In this document: positions 1 through 4,991 of the stretch, in pieces
Position numbering within the stretch: the first letter of the stretch is position 1
Layout of the letters: each line of letters opens with the position of its first letter
From: Gallionellaceae bacterium
GTDB taxonomy: Bacteria; Pseudomonadota; Gammaproteobacteria; Burkholderiales; Gallionellaceae
Assembly: GCA_030646595.1 (NCBI GenBank)
Contig: JAUSKS010000017.1
Span: forward strand, 1 to 5,311
Reading direction: 5' to 3'
Length of the DNA stretch: 5,311 bases
Notes under the pieces: generated by a model
What the model saw: the letters and a program-made list of their open reading frames with translations, nothing else
What the model was told of the DNA's origin: nothing
Database searches by the model: none
Position numbers and translations under genes: made by a program

Positions 1-57
1 CTGCCGTTTCAACGTCATAACTTTCTGCCGAATCCGTTCAATTTTGGTATCCTTCAT
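1..57 (-). CDS. 5' end of an unidentified leftward gene (partial)
   Basis: Read on the minus strand, an ATG at 57-55 opens a frame of 19 codons that runs off the left edge without a stop. It encodes a basic N-terminus, MKDTKIERIRQKVMTLKRQ. A very good ribosome binding site, AGGAGG (plus strand 67-72), lies 9 nt upstream of the ATG, which is the main support for a real start. The segment is charged and probably helical. It faintly recalls the N-termini of small cysteine-containing proteins (DUF6788 type) found beside transposases, but 19 residues are too few to assign a family. A 7-bp inverted repeat (60-66 with 121-127) lies in its upstream region. Confidence 0.55.
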   Translation of the reverse strand, partial: MKDTKIERIRQKVMTLKRQ

Positions 58-165
58 TTGGGCTGACCTCCTGTAATGGTGGCTTTCGTGTCGCAACAAA
101 AGCTTACCATTTAGAAGTGTTCAGCCCGCCGTTTTTAGGGCTTTAGAGCCTTAACCGAGTGCCAT

Positions 166-184
166 GAGGGTCAGACCCCTTTGA
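166..184. repeat. REP-like GGGTCAGACCC palindromic motif
   Basis: An 11-nt palindrome, GGGTCAGACCC (168-178), continues into CCTTTGA. It shares GACCCCTTT with the inverted copy at 2208-2219 and resembles the GGGGTCAG repeats of the 2065-2217 cluster. Such motifs are commonly parts of REP elements in beta- and gammaproteobacteria. One short copy alone is weak evidence. Confidence 0.4.
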
Positions 185-248
185 TCCAGTGCGTGCGTGG
201 CTACAAAAAATTTAAAAGAAGGGCTTGTAATCCTTTAAGTTTTCTGTA

Positions 249-266
249 AACTAACTATCATTAGTT
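249..266. promoter_or_regulatory. Candidate operator of the antitoxin-toxin operon
   Basis: A perfect 6-bp inverted repeat, AACTAA and TTAGTT, with a 6-nt spacer ends 16 nt before the antitoxin start. Phd/YefM-type antitoxins usually bind short palindromes in their own promoter, and this is the only clear palindrome next to the gene. The surrounding 205-260 stretch is AT-rich, but I could not fix convincing -35 and -10 boxes. The operator role is inferred. Confidence 0.4.
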
Positions 267-282
267 CACTCATGAGGCCATC

Positions 283-531
283 ATGCTTACCGTCAATATT
301 CACGATGCTAAAACCCAGCTTTCCAAGCTGGTCGAACTGGCCGCTCAGGGCGAGTCGTTTATTATCGCCAAGGCGGGCAAGCCTATGGTGAAGGTGGTTC
401 CGTTAGGTAAGGCTGAAACGGGTACGGCGACGCGCTTGGGCTTCATGGCGGGAGAGTTTTCCGTGCCGGACGATTTCGATCAGATGGGAAGTGGCGAGAT
501 CGAAAGCCTGTTTGCGGGGCGCAAGGCTTGA
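283..531 (+). CDS. vapB: Phd/YefM-type antitoxin of a VapC toxin
   Basis: This 82-residue protein has the hallmark N-terminus of Phd/YefM antitoxins: VNIHDAKTQLSKLVELAAQG (residues 4-23), then the strand IIAKAGKPMVKVVPL. This fold dimerises and binds operator DNA. The C-terminal part, RLGFMAGEFSVPDDFD (51-66) followed by GSGEIESLF, is the usual toxin-wrapping tail of antitoxins paired with PIN toxins. The length is normal for the family. The ATG at 283 is preceded by TGAGG at 273-277. Its stop codon overlaps the start of the toxin gene, the classic antitoxin-first arrangement. It should neutralise the downstream PIN nuclease and repress the operon, probably through the palindrome at 249-266. 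The symbol is by function; the fold is Phd, not AbrB. Confidence 0.88.
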   Translation: MLTVNIHDAKTQLSKLVELAAQGESFIIAKAGKPMVKVVPLGKAETGTATRLGFMAGEFSVPDDFDQMGSGEIESLFAGRKA

Positions 532-914
532 ACCTGTTGCTCGATACACATTTGTTGCTGTGGGCGGCGAGCGAGCCGAAAAAGTTGTCGGCCAAGACGC
601 GCGCCTTGTTGCTGGCTCCCGCAAATCAACTCATTTTTAGCTCTGCCAGCCTGTGGGAGATCAGCATCAAGAACGGGTTGGAACGTTCGGATTTCAACGT
701 TGATCCGCGCCGCCTGTGGCGCATGCTGCTGGTTAACGGCTACCGCGAGTTGCCCGTCACCAGTGAACACGCCGTAGCCGTGAACGAACTTCCTCCTTTG
801 CACAAAGACCCGTTCGACCGCATCCTCGTGGCGCAAGCGCGCGTGGAGGGACTGACGTTGCTGACATCGGACAAAGCCGTAGCGAAATACGGCGACGGTG
901 TACGGAAGATATGA
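528..914 (+). CDS. vapC: VapC-like PIN-domain ribonuclease toxin
   Basis: This 128-residue single PIN domain carries the expected metal-binding acidic residues: D6 in LLLDTH, E44 in SASLWEISIK, D97 in KDPFDR and D115 in LLTSDKAVAKY. PIN toxins are Mg-dependent endoribonucleases that cut tRNA or rRNA when the antitoxin is lost. All key residues and the full usual length are present, so it looks intact. The start is a TTG at 528 that overlaps the antitoxin stop (TTGA, 4-nt overlap), and the MNLLLDTH start matches the family exactly. With no strong ribosome binding site of its own, translation is probably coupled to the antitoxin and kept lower than it. The HKDPFDR signature places it with the VapC group usually paired with Phd-type antitoxins. 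Confidence 0.9.
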   Translation: MNLLLDTHLLLWAASEPKKLSAKTRALLLAPANQLIFSSASLWEISIKNGLERSDFNVDPRRLWRMLLVNGYRELPVTSEHAVAVNELPPLHKDPFDRILVAQARVEGLTLLTSDKAVAKYGDGVRKI

Positions 915-946
915 TGCATGAGAGTCAATCTACTGGAGTTATTGCC

Positions 947-1291
947 ATGCAATACAACATACGTGAAGCCAAAAACCAATTTTCTAAATTGGTGCAAGCC
1001 GTGCTGGCGGGCAGGGATGTGGTCATTGCCAGGAGTGGTAGTCCGGTAGTCAGACTGGTGAAGATTAATACGCCTGATGCCATGCGCAAACCGGGTGCGT
1101 GGGCTGGATTGCCCAAGGTTGAAGTCGACTGGGTTGCTCCGGTCTCACGCTTGAAAGACTCCGACCTGCAAAAAGCGCCGCAAGCTTTGTTGCGTGCTTC
1201 CGAAAGGGCTCGCCAACTGGCCGAACAAACCGGCACGACTTTCGTCGTGCGTAAATCCGTTTCTCCTGCAAAGGCCAGTAAGAAAGAATAA
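947..1291 (+). CDS. Orphan Phd/YefM-type antitoxin with C-terminal extension
   Basis: The protein has 114 residues. Residues 1-40 form a clear Phd/YefM domain: MQYNIREAKNQFSKLVQAVL, then RDVVIARSGSPVVRLVKI. Residues 45-67 are a short linker containing KPGAWAGLP. The rest is not the usual toxin-binding tail. Residues 78-102 (APQALLRASERARQLAEQTG, then TTFVV) look like a helix followed by a strand, and a lysine-rich end follows (SPAKASKKE). I do not recognise this last module as a named domain. The start chosen is the ATG at 947, with TGGAG at 933-937; the in-frame ATG at 911 overlaps the vapC stop and would add 12 residues with no family likeness. It follows vapC by 32 nt and is probably cotranscribed. 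No toxin gene follows it. Confidence 0.8.
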   Translation: MQYNIREAKNQFSKLVQAVLAGRDVVIARSGSPVVRLVKINTPDAMRKPGAWAGLPKVEVDWVAPVSRLKDSDLQKAPQALLRASERARQLAEQTGTTFVVRKSVSPAKASKKE

Positions 1292-1349
1292 TCCGCAGTA
1301 TCTAATGGGTTCAGTATCACAATCGTTTCCAGACATTGACGAAGGCAGA

Positions 1350-1859
1350 ATGATGAAAACAATCCTGATGGCATTCGCTTTGCTGTTAACAGGCTGTGTC
1401 GGGCTACCCGAAAACGTTAAGCCTGTTGATCATTTCAATTCGGATAGATACCTCGGCAAGTGGTATGAGATTGCCAGGCTGGATCATTCATTTGAGCGCG
1501 GCCTCTCACAGGTAACCGCCAGTTACAGCCTGCGAGATGACGGTGGCATCCGGGTGATCAATCGTGGTTACGATGCACAAAAGCAGCAGTGGAAGGAAGC
1601 CGAGGGCAAGGCCTATTTTGTTAAAGGCGCCGACCAGGGTTATCTGAAGGTGTCTTTCTTCGGCCCATTTTATGGCGCTTATATCGTGGTTGAGCTGGAT
1701 CATGAGAATTACCAATACTCACTGGTCAGCGGGCCGGATAAATCCTATTTATGGATTTTGTCGCGCACACCACAGATGAATCCAGAGACACTAAAGCGCC
1801 TTGTCGAAAAAGCGGCTGCATTGGGCTTTGACACGAACAAGCTGATCTTTGTCGAGTGA
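1350..1859 (+). CDS. blc: Outer-membrane lipocalin (bacterial lipocalin Blc)
   Basis: This is a 169-residue lipoprotein of the lipocalin family. It has a short signal peptide with a lipobox LTGC (cysteine 16). Residue 17 is valine rather than aspartate, which by the enteric rule sends it to the outer membrane. The barrel shows lipocalin motif 1, YLGKWYEIARLDHSFERG (34-51), then YSLRDDGGIRVINRGY, SFFGPFYGAYIV, and the closing YLWILSRTP. These match E. coli Blc closely along the whole length. Blc binds fatty acids and lysophospholipids and is linked to envelope stress. GAAGG at 1341-1345 sits 4 nt before ATG 1350 and 7 nt before ATG 1353; either could be the start, 1353 having better spacing. 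An in-frame upstream extension to 1194 overlaps the previous gene and lacks a signal peptide, so I reject it. Confidence 0.93.
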   Translation: MMKTILMAFALLLTGCVGLPENVKPVDHFNSDRYLGKWYEIARLDHSFERGLSQVTASYSLRDDGGIRVINRGYDAQKQQWKEAEGKAYFVKGADQGYLKVSFFGPFYGAYIVVELDHENYQYSLVSGPDKSYLWILSRTPQMNPETLKRLVEKAAALGFDTNKLIFVE

Positions 1860-1992
1860 TGCGAGAGTTAACCGGATCACTGGCTGGAATCGAGACAATG
1901 AACAAGACACCCCACAGTGGGAAGCAAAGAAAAACGGCTTTGTCGGCTGCGCGGAGATATTTTCACGAACCCACTCGGTTCCGCAAATACAG
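1860..1992. other. Intergenic spacer after blc
   Basis: I see no gene, RNA or clear terminator here. CCCACAGTGGG at 1911-1921 is a perfect palindrome around one base but leaves no room for a stable hairpin loop, and no T-run follows. It is the first part of a gene-free stretch (1860-2508), the rest of which holds repeats and an IS remnant. Confidence 0.5.
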
Positions 1993-2066
1993 ATGAGACC
2001 ACAGGGCCAGGTTTTGCGTTAACGCATCTGTAAATTATTCAGCTTAAGTGGTCAGCATGAGAAAAT
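1993..2066. repeat. 74-bp perfect direct repeat, copy 1
   Basis: Positions 1993-2066 are identical to 3883-3956, with the match ending sharply at both sides. The unit has internal symmetry: its left end ATGAGACCAC (1993-2002) is nearly the inverse of GTGGTCAGCAT (2048-2058), and the perfect 12-bp palindrome TGCGTTAACGCA lies at 2015-2026. TTAAGTGGTCAGCAT near its right end differs by one base from TTAAGGGGTCAGCAT at 2140-2154, which links it to the neighbouring REP-like cluster. A small non-coding mobile or REP/MITE-like element is the simplest reading. Confidence 0.85.
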
Positions 2067-2133
2067 TAAAGGGGTCAGCGGCGTAATAGTTTTGCATTAA
2101 TTAAAAATCATCGGATTAAAGGGGTCAGCGGCG
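2065..2133. repeat. Two 19-bp direct repeats carrying GGGGTCAG
   Basis: The 19-mer ATTAAAGGGGTCAGCGGCG occurs at 2065-2083 and again at 2115-2133, exactly 50 bp apart. The first copy begins at the very end of the 74-bp repeat. A third, slightly different head (ATTAAGGGGTCAGC) starts at 2139. The tandem same-orientation arrangement suggests REP-like units accumulating at one site. Confidence 0.75.
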
Positions 2134-2141
2134 CAAGAATT

Positions 2142-2217
2142 AAGGGGTCAGCATCGCAATATTTTTTTCGCGGACGACTTGGAGGTTGTCCAAAATGTAT
2201 TGCGATGCTGACCCCTT
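2142..2217. repeat. REP-like nested palindrome (20-bp perfect inverted repeat)
   Basis: AAGGGGTCAGCATCGCAATA (2142-2161) is the exact reverse complement of 2198-2217. Inside it is a second stem: GGACGAC (2172-2178) pairs with GTTGTCC (2185-2191), with one G-T pair and a 6-nt loop. Two GGGGTCAG ends facing each other around a structured core is typical of REP doublets mobilised by REP-associated tyrosine transposases. No such transposase is in the window. As RNA it would form a long stem-loop and might act as a transcription or mRNA-decay barrier. Confidence 0.75.
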
Positions 2218-2291
2218 TAGATAGTGCTTGCAAAGCTGGTCCACGGAACGAACTCCATAATTTGCGCGAACAGCGTCTTGCCCATATTCAT
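2217..2291 (-). pseudogene. N-terminal stub of an IS4-family transposase
   Basis: On the minus strand an ATG at 2291-2289 opens a 24-codon frame that reads MNMGKTLFAQIMEFVPWTSF and four more residues before TAA. This closely matches the start of IS4-family transposases with an N-terminal DUF4372 domain, in which M-x-x-GKTLFAQLMDFLPW is highly conserved; those proteins run to several hundred residues. Only about 22 transposase-like residues remain. The homology ends exactly where the REP-like inverted repeat begins (2217-2220), and that repeat supplies the stop codon. The ribosome binding site GGAGGT (plus strand 2297-2302) is intact. No catalytic DDE part survives, so the stub cannot transpose. 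The assignment rests on memory of the family's N-terminus. Confidence 0.7.
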
Positions 2292-2344
2292 AGCTCACCT
2301 CCAGAGGTATCGACCTCAGGAGGTTACTCGAATCGGAATATGGG
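2281..2344 (-). promoter_or_regulatory. Hairpin sequestering the transposase start
   Basis: CCCATATTC (2281-2289) is the perfect inverse of 2336-2344. Between them ACCTCCAGAGGT (2297-2308) pairs with ACCTCAGGAGGT (2313-2324), with one mismatch and a 4-nt loop. In leftward RNA these stems cover the GGAGGT ribosome binding site and the first codons of the transposase stub. IS10 and IS50 are known to use such fold-back structures to stop translation from transcripts entering from outside the element. The same role here is inferred from the position. Confidence 0.65.
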
Positions 2345-2396
2345 TAAACTGATTTTAAATCGGCACCAAAATAAATTGCTTTGTAACCTGCGCCTA

Positions 2397-2432
2397 CCGT
2401 TAACTTGGCGCGAAAATTTGTAAGTTAACCGG
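2397..2432. repeat. Inverted repeat GTTAACTT / AAGTTAAC, possible IS end
   Basis: GTTAACTT (2399-2406) pairs perfectly with AAGTTAAC (2422-2429). Allowing one bulged base, it extends to CCGTTAACTT against AAGTTAACCGG. It lies about 110-140 bp upstream of the transposase stub, where the left end of an IS would be expected, and AGTTAACCGGA recurs at 1866-1876. No opposite end could be matched, so its role as an IS end is a guess. Confidence 0.35.
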
Positions 2433-2508
2433 ACACTTCTGACTTGGGATATCCATAAACCGAAAAATTGACTGATGCGGGAGTATTAGTTCCGCCATAT
2501 GGCAAGGG

Positions 2509-3302
2509 TCATAGCCAGGCGTTATCGGCTATCTGGCCGACGGCCTGAAACGCAGGCTTGCTGAACAGGTAGCCCTGCATCAGCGTTACGCCCCTGTCTA
2601 CCAAAAAATCCCGCTCCGCCTGGTTTCTATTCCTTCAGCCAAAGCTTTCATATTCAATTGGCGGCACAGGTGCACGATAGCTTCGGCTATAGCCTGCTTG
2701 GGTTTGCTGTCATGGATATTGCGCACCAATTCCATGTCAATTTTAATGATATCTGGCTGGAATTCGGCCAGTAAATTCAGGCCCGCATAGCCGACGCCAA
2801 AATCATCAATTGCGGTCTGGAAACCGAAGCGTTTGTACTCCTCGAATATATTGATCAGGTGTGGGCGGTCAATGACGTCTTCGCCCTCGACCACTTCAAA
2901 AATAATTCGCTCTTTGGGAAAATTGTATTTGCTGGCTGCTTCGAAGGTTGAACGTATGCATGCCTCGGGTTGATACACTGCATTGGGCAGAAAGTTAATC
3001 GACAAAAATTCTTTAATGCCCAGCTTGGCCGCACCCATCACGGCTTTAACGCGGCACCCTTGATCAAAACGATATCGGTTGTCATCATTAACCTTGGCCA
3101 GCACCGATGCTGCGGATTCGCCATTGGGGCCACGTACCAATGCTTCGTGGGCATAAATGGTTCGCCTGTGTATATCGACGATGGGTTGGTAAGCAAAGGT
3201 GAAGTCGAAGTCCAGTTCTTCCAGATCCTTGCAGCGATTGCATCCAGGAGCGTTATCAGGGGAGGGGGAGCTGGCGGTTAGTGGCACGCTTTTCTGGGGC
3301 AT
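2509..3302 (-). pseudogene. EAL-domain c-di-GMP phosphodiesterase, frameshifted
   Basis: A leftward EAL-domain gene starts at ATG 3302-3300, with AGGAGG (plus 3310-3315) 7 nt upstream. The N-terminus has C21-x-x-C24 before KDLEELDF, as in a group of stand-alone EAL proteins. Active-site motifs follow in order: EALVRG (E53), INFLPNA (N103), FEVVEGE (E136), AIDDFG (D166, D167), IIKID (K187) and AEGIET (E223). EAL enzymes cut cyclic di-GMP to linear pGpG. The open frame stops at 2598 after 234 residues, ending TRRSGIFW. One frame over, the sequence continues as ERDFLVDRGVTLMQGYLFSK and on to a stop at 2509, exactly the expected EAL end. One lost base near 2615-2621 explains this. The truncated form lacks the QGYLF loop and the last barrel elements, so it is probably inactive unless this is a sequencing error. 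Repaired length is about 264 residues. Confidence 0.88.
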
Positions 3303-3377
3303 GGTGCTTCCTCCTGCATGGATTGAATTACTTTTGGCGACCTGGGAGACTAGGTGGTATCACCAGCATACGCCGAT

Positions 3378-3432
3378 TTGTGATGCTTGGGGTTCAGAAA
3401 ATAATATACTTTAATACTTGGTTAATACTTGG
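3378..3432 (+). promoter_or_regulatory. Candidate higA promoter with tandem 11-bp repeat
   Basis: TTGTGA (3378-3383) and TAATAT (3402-3407), 18 nt apart, are a plausible but weak -35/-10 pair. Directly after them the 11-mer TTAATACTTGG occurs twice in tandem (3411-3421, 3422-3432). Repeats just downstream of a -10 box suit autorepression by the HTH antitoxin HigA. Alternatively the repeat is the duplicated head of a REP-like fragment, because GGGGACAGACC follows at 3431-3441. Confidence 0.35.
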
Positions 3433-3476
3433 GGACAGACCATGGTTTCTAGAGCTATCACTGAGGAGTGAAGACG

Positions 3477-3791
3477 ATGAGCGAATCAAGCAAACAAAAA
3501 TTACGCAACCTCCATTCCGGCGAAGTTCTGCGCGAGGAATTCCTGCTTCCGCTCGGCATTTCTCAATACCGCTTGGCAAAAGAAATTGGCGTGACCGAAG
3601 CGCGTATCTTGGCGATTTGCTCGGGCAAACGGGCAATTACGGCGGAAACCGCATTGCGTCTGGCCGCCTTCTTTGGCACCACGAGTGGTTTGTGGATGGG
3701 TTTGCAGGCAGATTACGATACTGAAGAAGCTGCGAAGGAATTATTCAGCGAGCTTGCTCATATACATCGCTTTGAGCTGCTGGCAGTTTGA
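3477..3791 (+). CDS. higA: HigA/VapI-family HTH antitoxin, orphan
   Basis: This 104-residue protein matches HigA/VapI antitoxins along its whole length: HSGEVLREEFLLPLGIS (13-29), an HTH of the XRE type over about 28-55 containing SQYRLAKEIGV and ILAICSGKRAIT, then TALRLAAFFGTTSGLWMGLQ (58-77). The usual EFWLNLQ is replaced by GLWMGLQ. Such proteins bind operator DNA and neutralise the RelE-like ribosome-dependent mRNase HigB, normally encoded just upstream. No higB open frame exists on either side here. The ATG at 3477 has GAGGAG at 3463-3468 with 8-nt spacing; the in-frame GTG at 3468 falls inside that site and is rejected. The gene is divergent from the EAL gene. As an orphan it may act only as a repressor, or counter HigB toxins made elsewhere. 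Confidence 0.9.
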   Translation: MSESSKQKLRNLHSGEVLREEFLLPLGISQYRLAKEIGVTEARILAICSGKRAITAETALRLAAFFGTTSGLWMGLQADYDTEEAAKELFSELAHIHRFELLAV

Positions 3792-3882
3792 TTGCGCGAA
3801 ATGCGACGCGATATGGGACGACATGGGGACGGAGCCCGAATAAATTTTAGTCTCGATTAATTTCATGTTTGCTGCCATGAAC

Positions 3883-3956
3883 ATGAGACCACAGGGCCAG
3901 GTTTTGCGTTAACGCATCTGTAAATTATTCAGCTTAAGTGGTCAGCATGAGAAAAT
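3883..3956. repeat. 74-bp perfect direct repeat, copy 2
   Basis: This is identical to 1993-2066, 1,890 bp away and in the same orientation, with the palindrome TGCGTTAACGCA at 3905-3916. Outside the unit the flanks differ at once (AGTTCTTC on the right, against TAAAGGGG in copy 1). It ends 39 bp before the oxidoreductase start and may lie in that gene's 5' leader. No target-site duplication is visible. Confidence 0.85.
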
Positions 3957-3995
3957 AGTTCTTCTTGGCGGGTATCCAAACGAGGAGCGTAAGTT

Positions 3996-4970
3996 ATGAA
4001 AGCCGTTGTTTATACCGAGTATGGGCCACCGGATGTTCTCCAACTCAAGGAAGTGGATAATCCAGTCCCTGCGGTGGATGAAGTGCTGGTGAAGGTCCAC
4101 GCGGCATCGGTGAATGCCGCTGACTGGCGTCTGATGCGCGCCGATCCATTCCTGGCTCGCTTGTACACTGGATTGCTGAAACCAACACGATTTCAGATTT
4201 TAGGTGCCGACATAGCAGGGCGAGTTGAGGCGGTGGGAAAGAATGTCCGCCAGTTTCAGCCTGGTGACGAGGTATTCGGGGATGTATTCGCAAGTGATTT
4301 TGGCGGATTTGCCGAGTATAAATGTGCCCGTGAAAGTGAATTGGTGTCGAAGCCAGCCAATCTATCGTTCGAGGAAGCTGCGGCCGTGCCTTTGGCGGCA
4401 ATGACCGCCTTGCATGGACTGCGCGACAAGGGGCAGATACAGCCGGGACAAAAGGTGTTGATCAACGGGGCGTCCGGCGGTGTCGGCACATTTGCAGTGC
4501 AGATCGCCAAGTATTTCGGGGCGGAGGTCACTGCCGTGTGCAGCACGGGGAATATGGATATGGCGCGCTCGCTCGGAGCCCACCACGTCATCGACTACAC
4601 GCAGGAGGATTTCACCCGGAGCGGGCGGCAGTATGACTTGATCCTTGGGATGAATGGGTTCCGTTCGATTTTTGATTACAAGCGCGCACTGAGTCGCCGG
4701 GGGGTCTATGTCATGACCGGAGGAAGTACAGCCCAGCTATTTCAAGCCATGCTACTTGGGCCGTGGCTATCCATGGCCGGGAGCAAGAAGATGCGCACCT
4801 TGTCGTCGAAACCCAATCAGCAGGACCTGCTCTTTCTGAAGGATCTGCTTGAGTCCGGCAAAATTAAACCTGTCATCGACAGATGTTATCGGCTGAGTGA
4901 AGTGCCCGAAGCGATCCGGTATGTTGAAACAGGACATGCAAAAGGTAAAGTGGTCATCAGTGTGGGTTAA
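3996..4970 (+). CDS. Zinc-free MDR-family NAD(P)-dependent oxidoreductase
   Basis: This 324-residue protein belongs to the medium-chain dehydrogenase/reductase superfamily, quinone-oxidoreductase branch. The GroES-like N-terminal half shows MKAVVYTEYGPPDVLQLKEV, VKVHAASVNAADWRLMRAD (32-50), LGADIAGRVEAVG (69-81) and FQPGDEVFGD (87-96). The Rossmann half has the nucleotide-binding segment INGASGGVGTFAVQIAKYFG (156-175), and the C-terminus closes with RYVETGHAKGKVVISVG. The catalytic and structural zinc ligands of true alcohol dehydrogenases are absent, so it probably reduces quinones or activated double bonds with NADPH; the substrate cannot be told. The length is normal. The ATG at 3996 has GAGGAG at 3982-3987 with 8-nt spacing. 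It appears to be a single-gene unit ending at the hairpin at 4993-5018. Confidence 0.92.
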   Translation: MKAVVYTEYGPPDVLQLKEVDNPVPAVDEVLVKVHAASVNAADWRLMRADPFLARLYTGLLKPTRFQILGADIAGRVEAVGKNVRQFQPGDEVFGDVFASDFGGFAEYKCARESELVSKPANLSFEEAAAVPLAAMTALHGLRDKGQIQPGQKVLINGASGGVGTFAVQIAKYFGAEVTAVCSTGNMDMARSLGAHHVIDYTQEDFTRSGRQYDLILGMNGFRSIFDYKRALSRRGVYVMTGGSTAQLFQAMLLGPWLSMAGSKKMRTLSSKPNQQDLLFLKDLLESGKIKPVIDRCYRLSEVPEAIRYVETGHAKGKVVISVG

Positions 4971-4991
4971 TGGGCATCGATTTCTATGACT

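Noticed and set aside
911..946. Earlier ATG at 911 for the second antitoxin
   Set aside because: The extra 12 residues do not match Phd proteins, and the ATG overlaps the vapC stop; ATG 947 has a ribosome binding site and the canonical MxYNIREAK start.
1194..1349. In-frame upstream extension of the lipocalin frame
   Set aside because: It overlaps the antitoxin 3' end in another frame, would bury the signal peptide and lipobox, and has no ribosome binding site; the start at 1350/1353 fits Blc.
925..1374. Long minus-strand frames opposite the antitoxin and lipocalin
   Set aside because: They are shadows of well-supported plus-strand genes and have no family-like sequence.
1911..1921. Terminator after blc at CCCACAGTGGG
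   Set aside because: The palindrome has only one central base, so no stable loop can form, and no T-run follows.
1993..2066. Integron attC site
   Set aside because: The symmetric core GCGTTAACGC lacks the paired RYYYAAC and GTTRRRY boxes at the ends, and no integrase is in view.
2065..2161. CRISPR array
   Set aside because: Only two exact 19-bp copies plus a shorter variant, uneven spacing and no cas genes; REP-like units explain it better.
2205..2423. Plus-strand open frame of 72 codons across the REP end and IS remnant
   Set aside because: It starts inside an inverted repeat, runs antisense to the transposase stub, and its product resembles nothing I know.
2601..2609. Frameshift of the EAL gene placed in the A6/T6 run
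   Set aside because: A slip there would give ETRRSGIFLVDRG; restoring a base upstream gives ETRAERDFLVDRG, which fits EAL proteins better. The run remains a possible alternative.
3468..3476. GTG start at 3468 for higA
   Set aside because: It lies at the end of the GAGGAG ribosome binding site that serves the ATG at 3477.
3281..3724. Plus-strand frame of 147 codons over the EAL-higA gap
   Set aside because: It overlaps higA in another frame, spans the higA promoter region, and lacks recognisable motifs.
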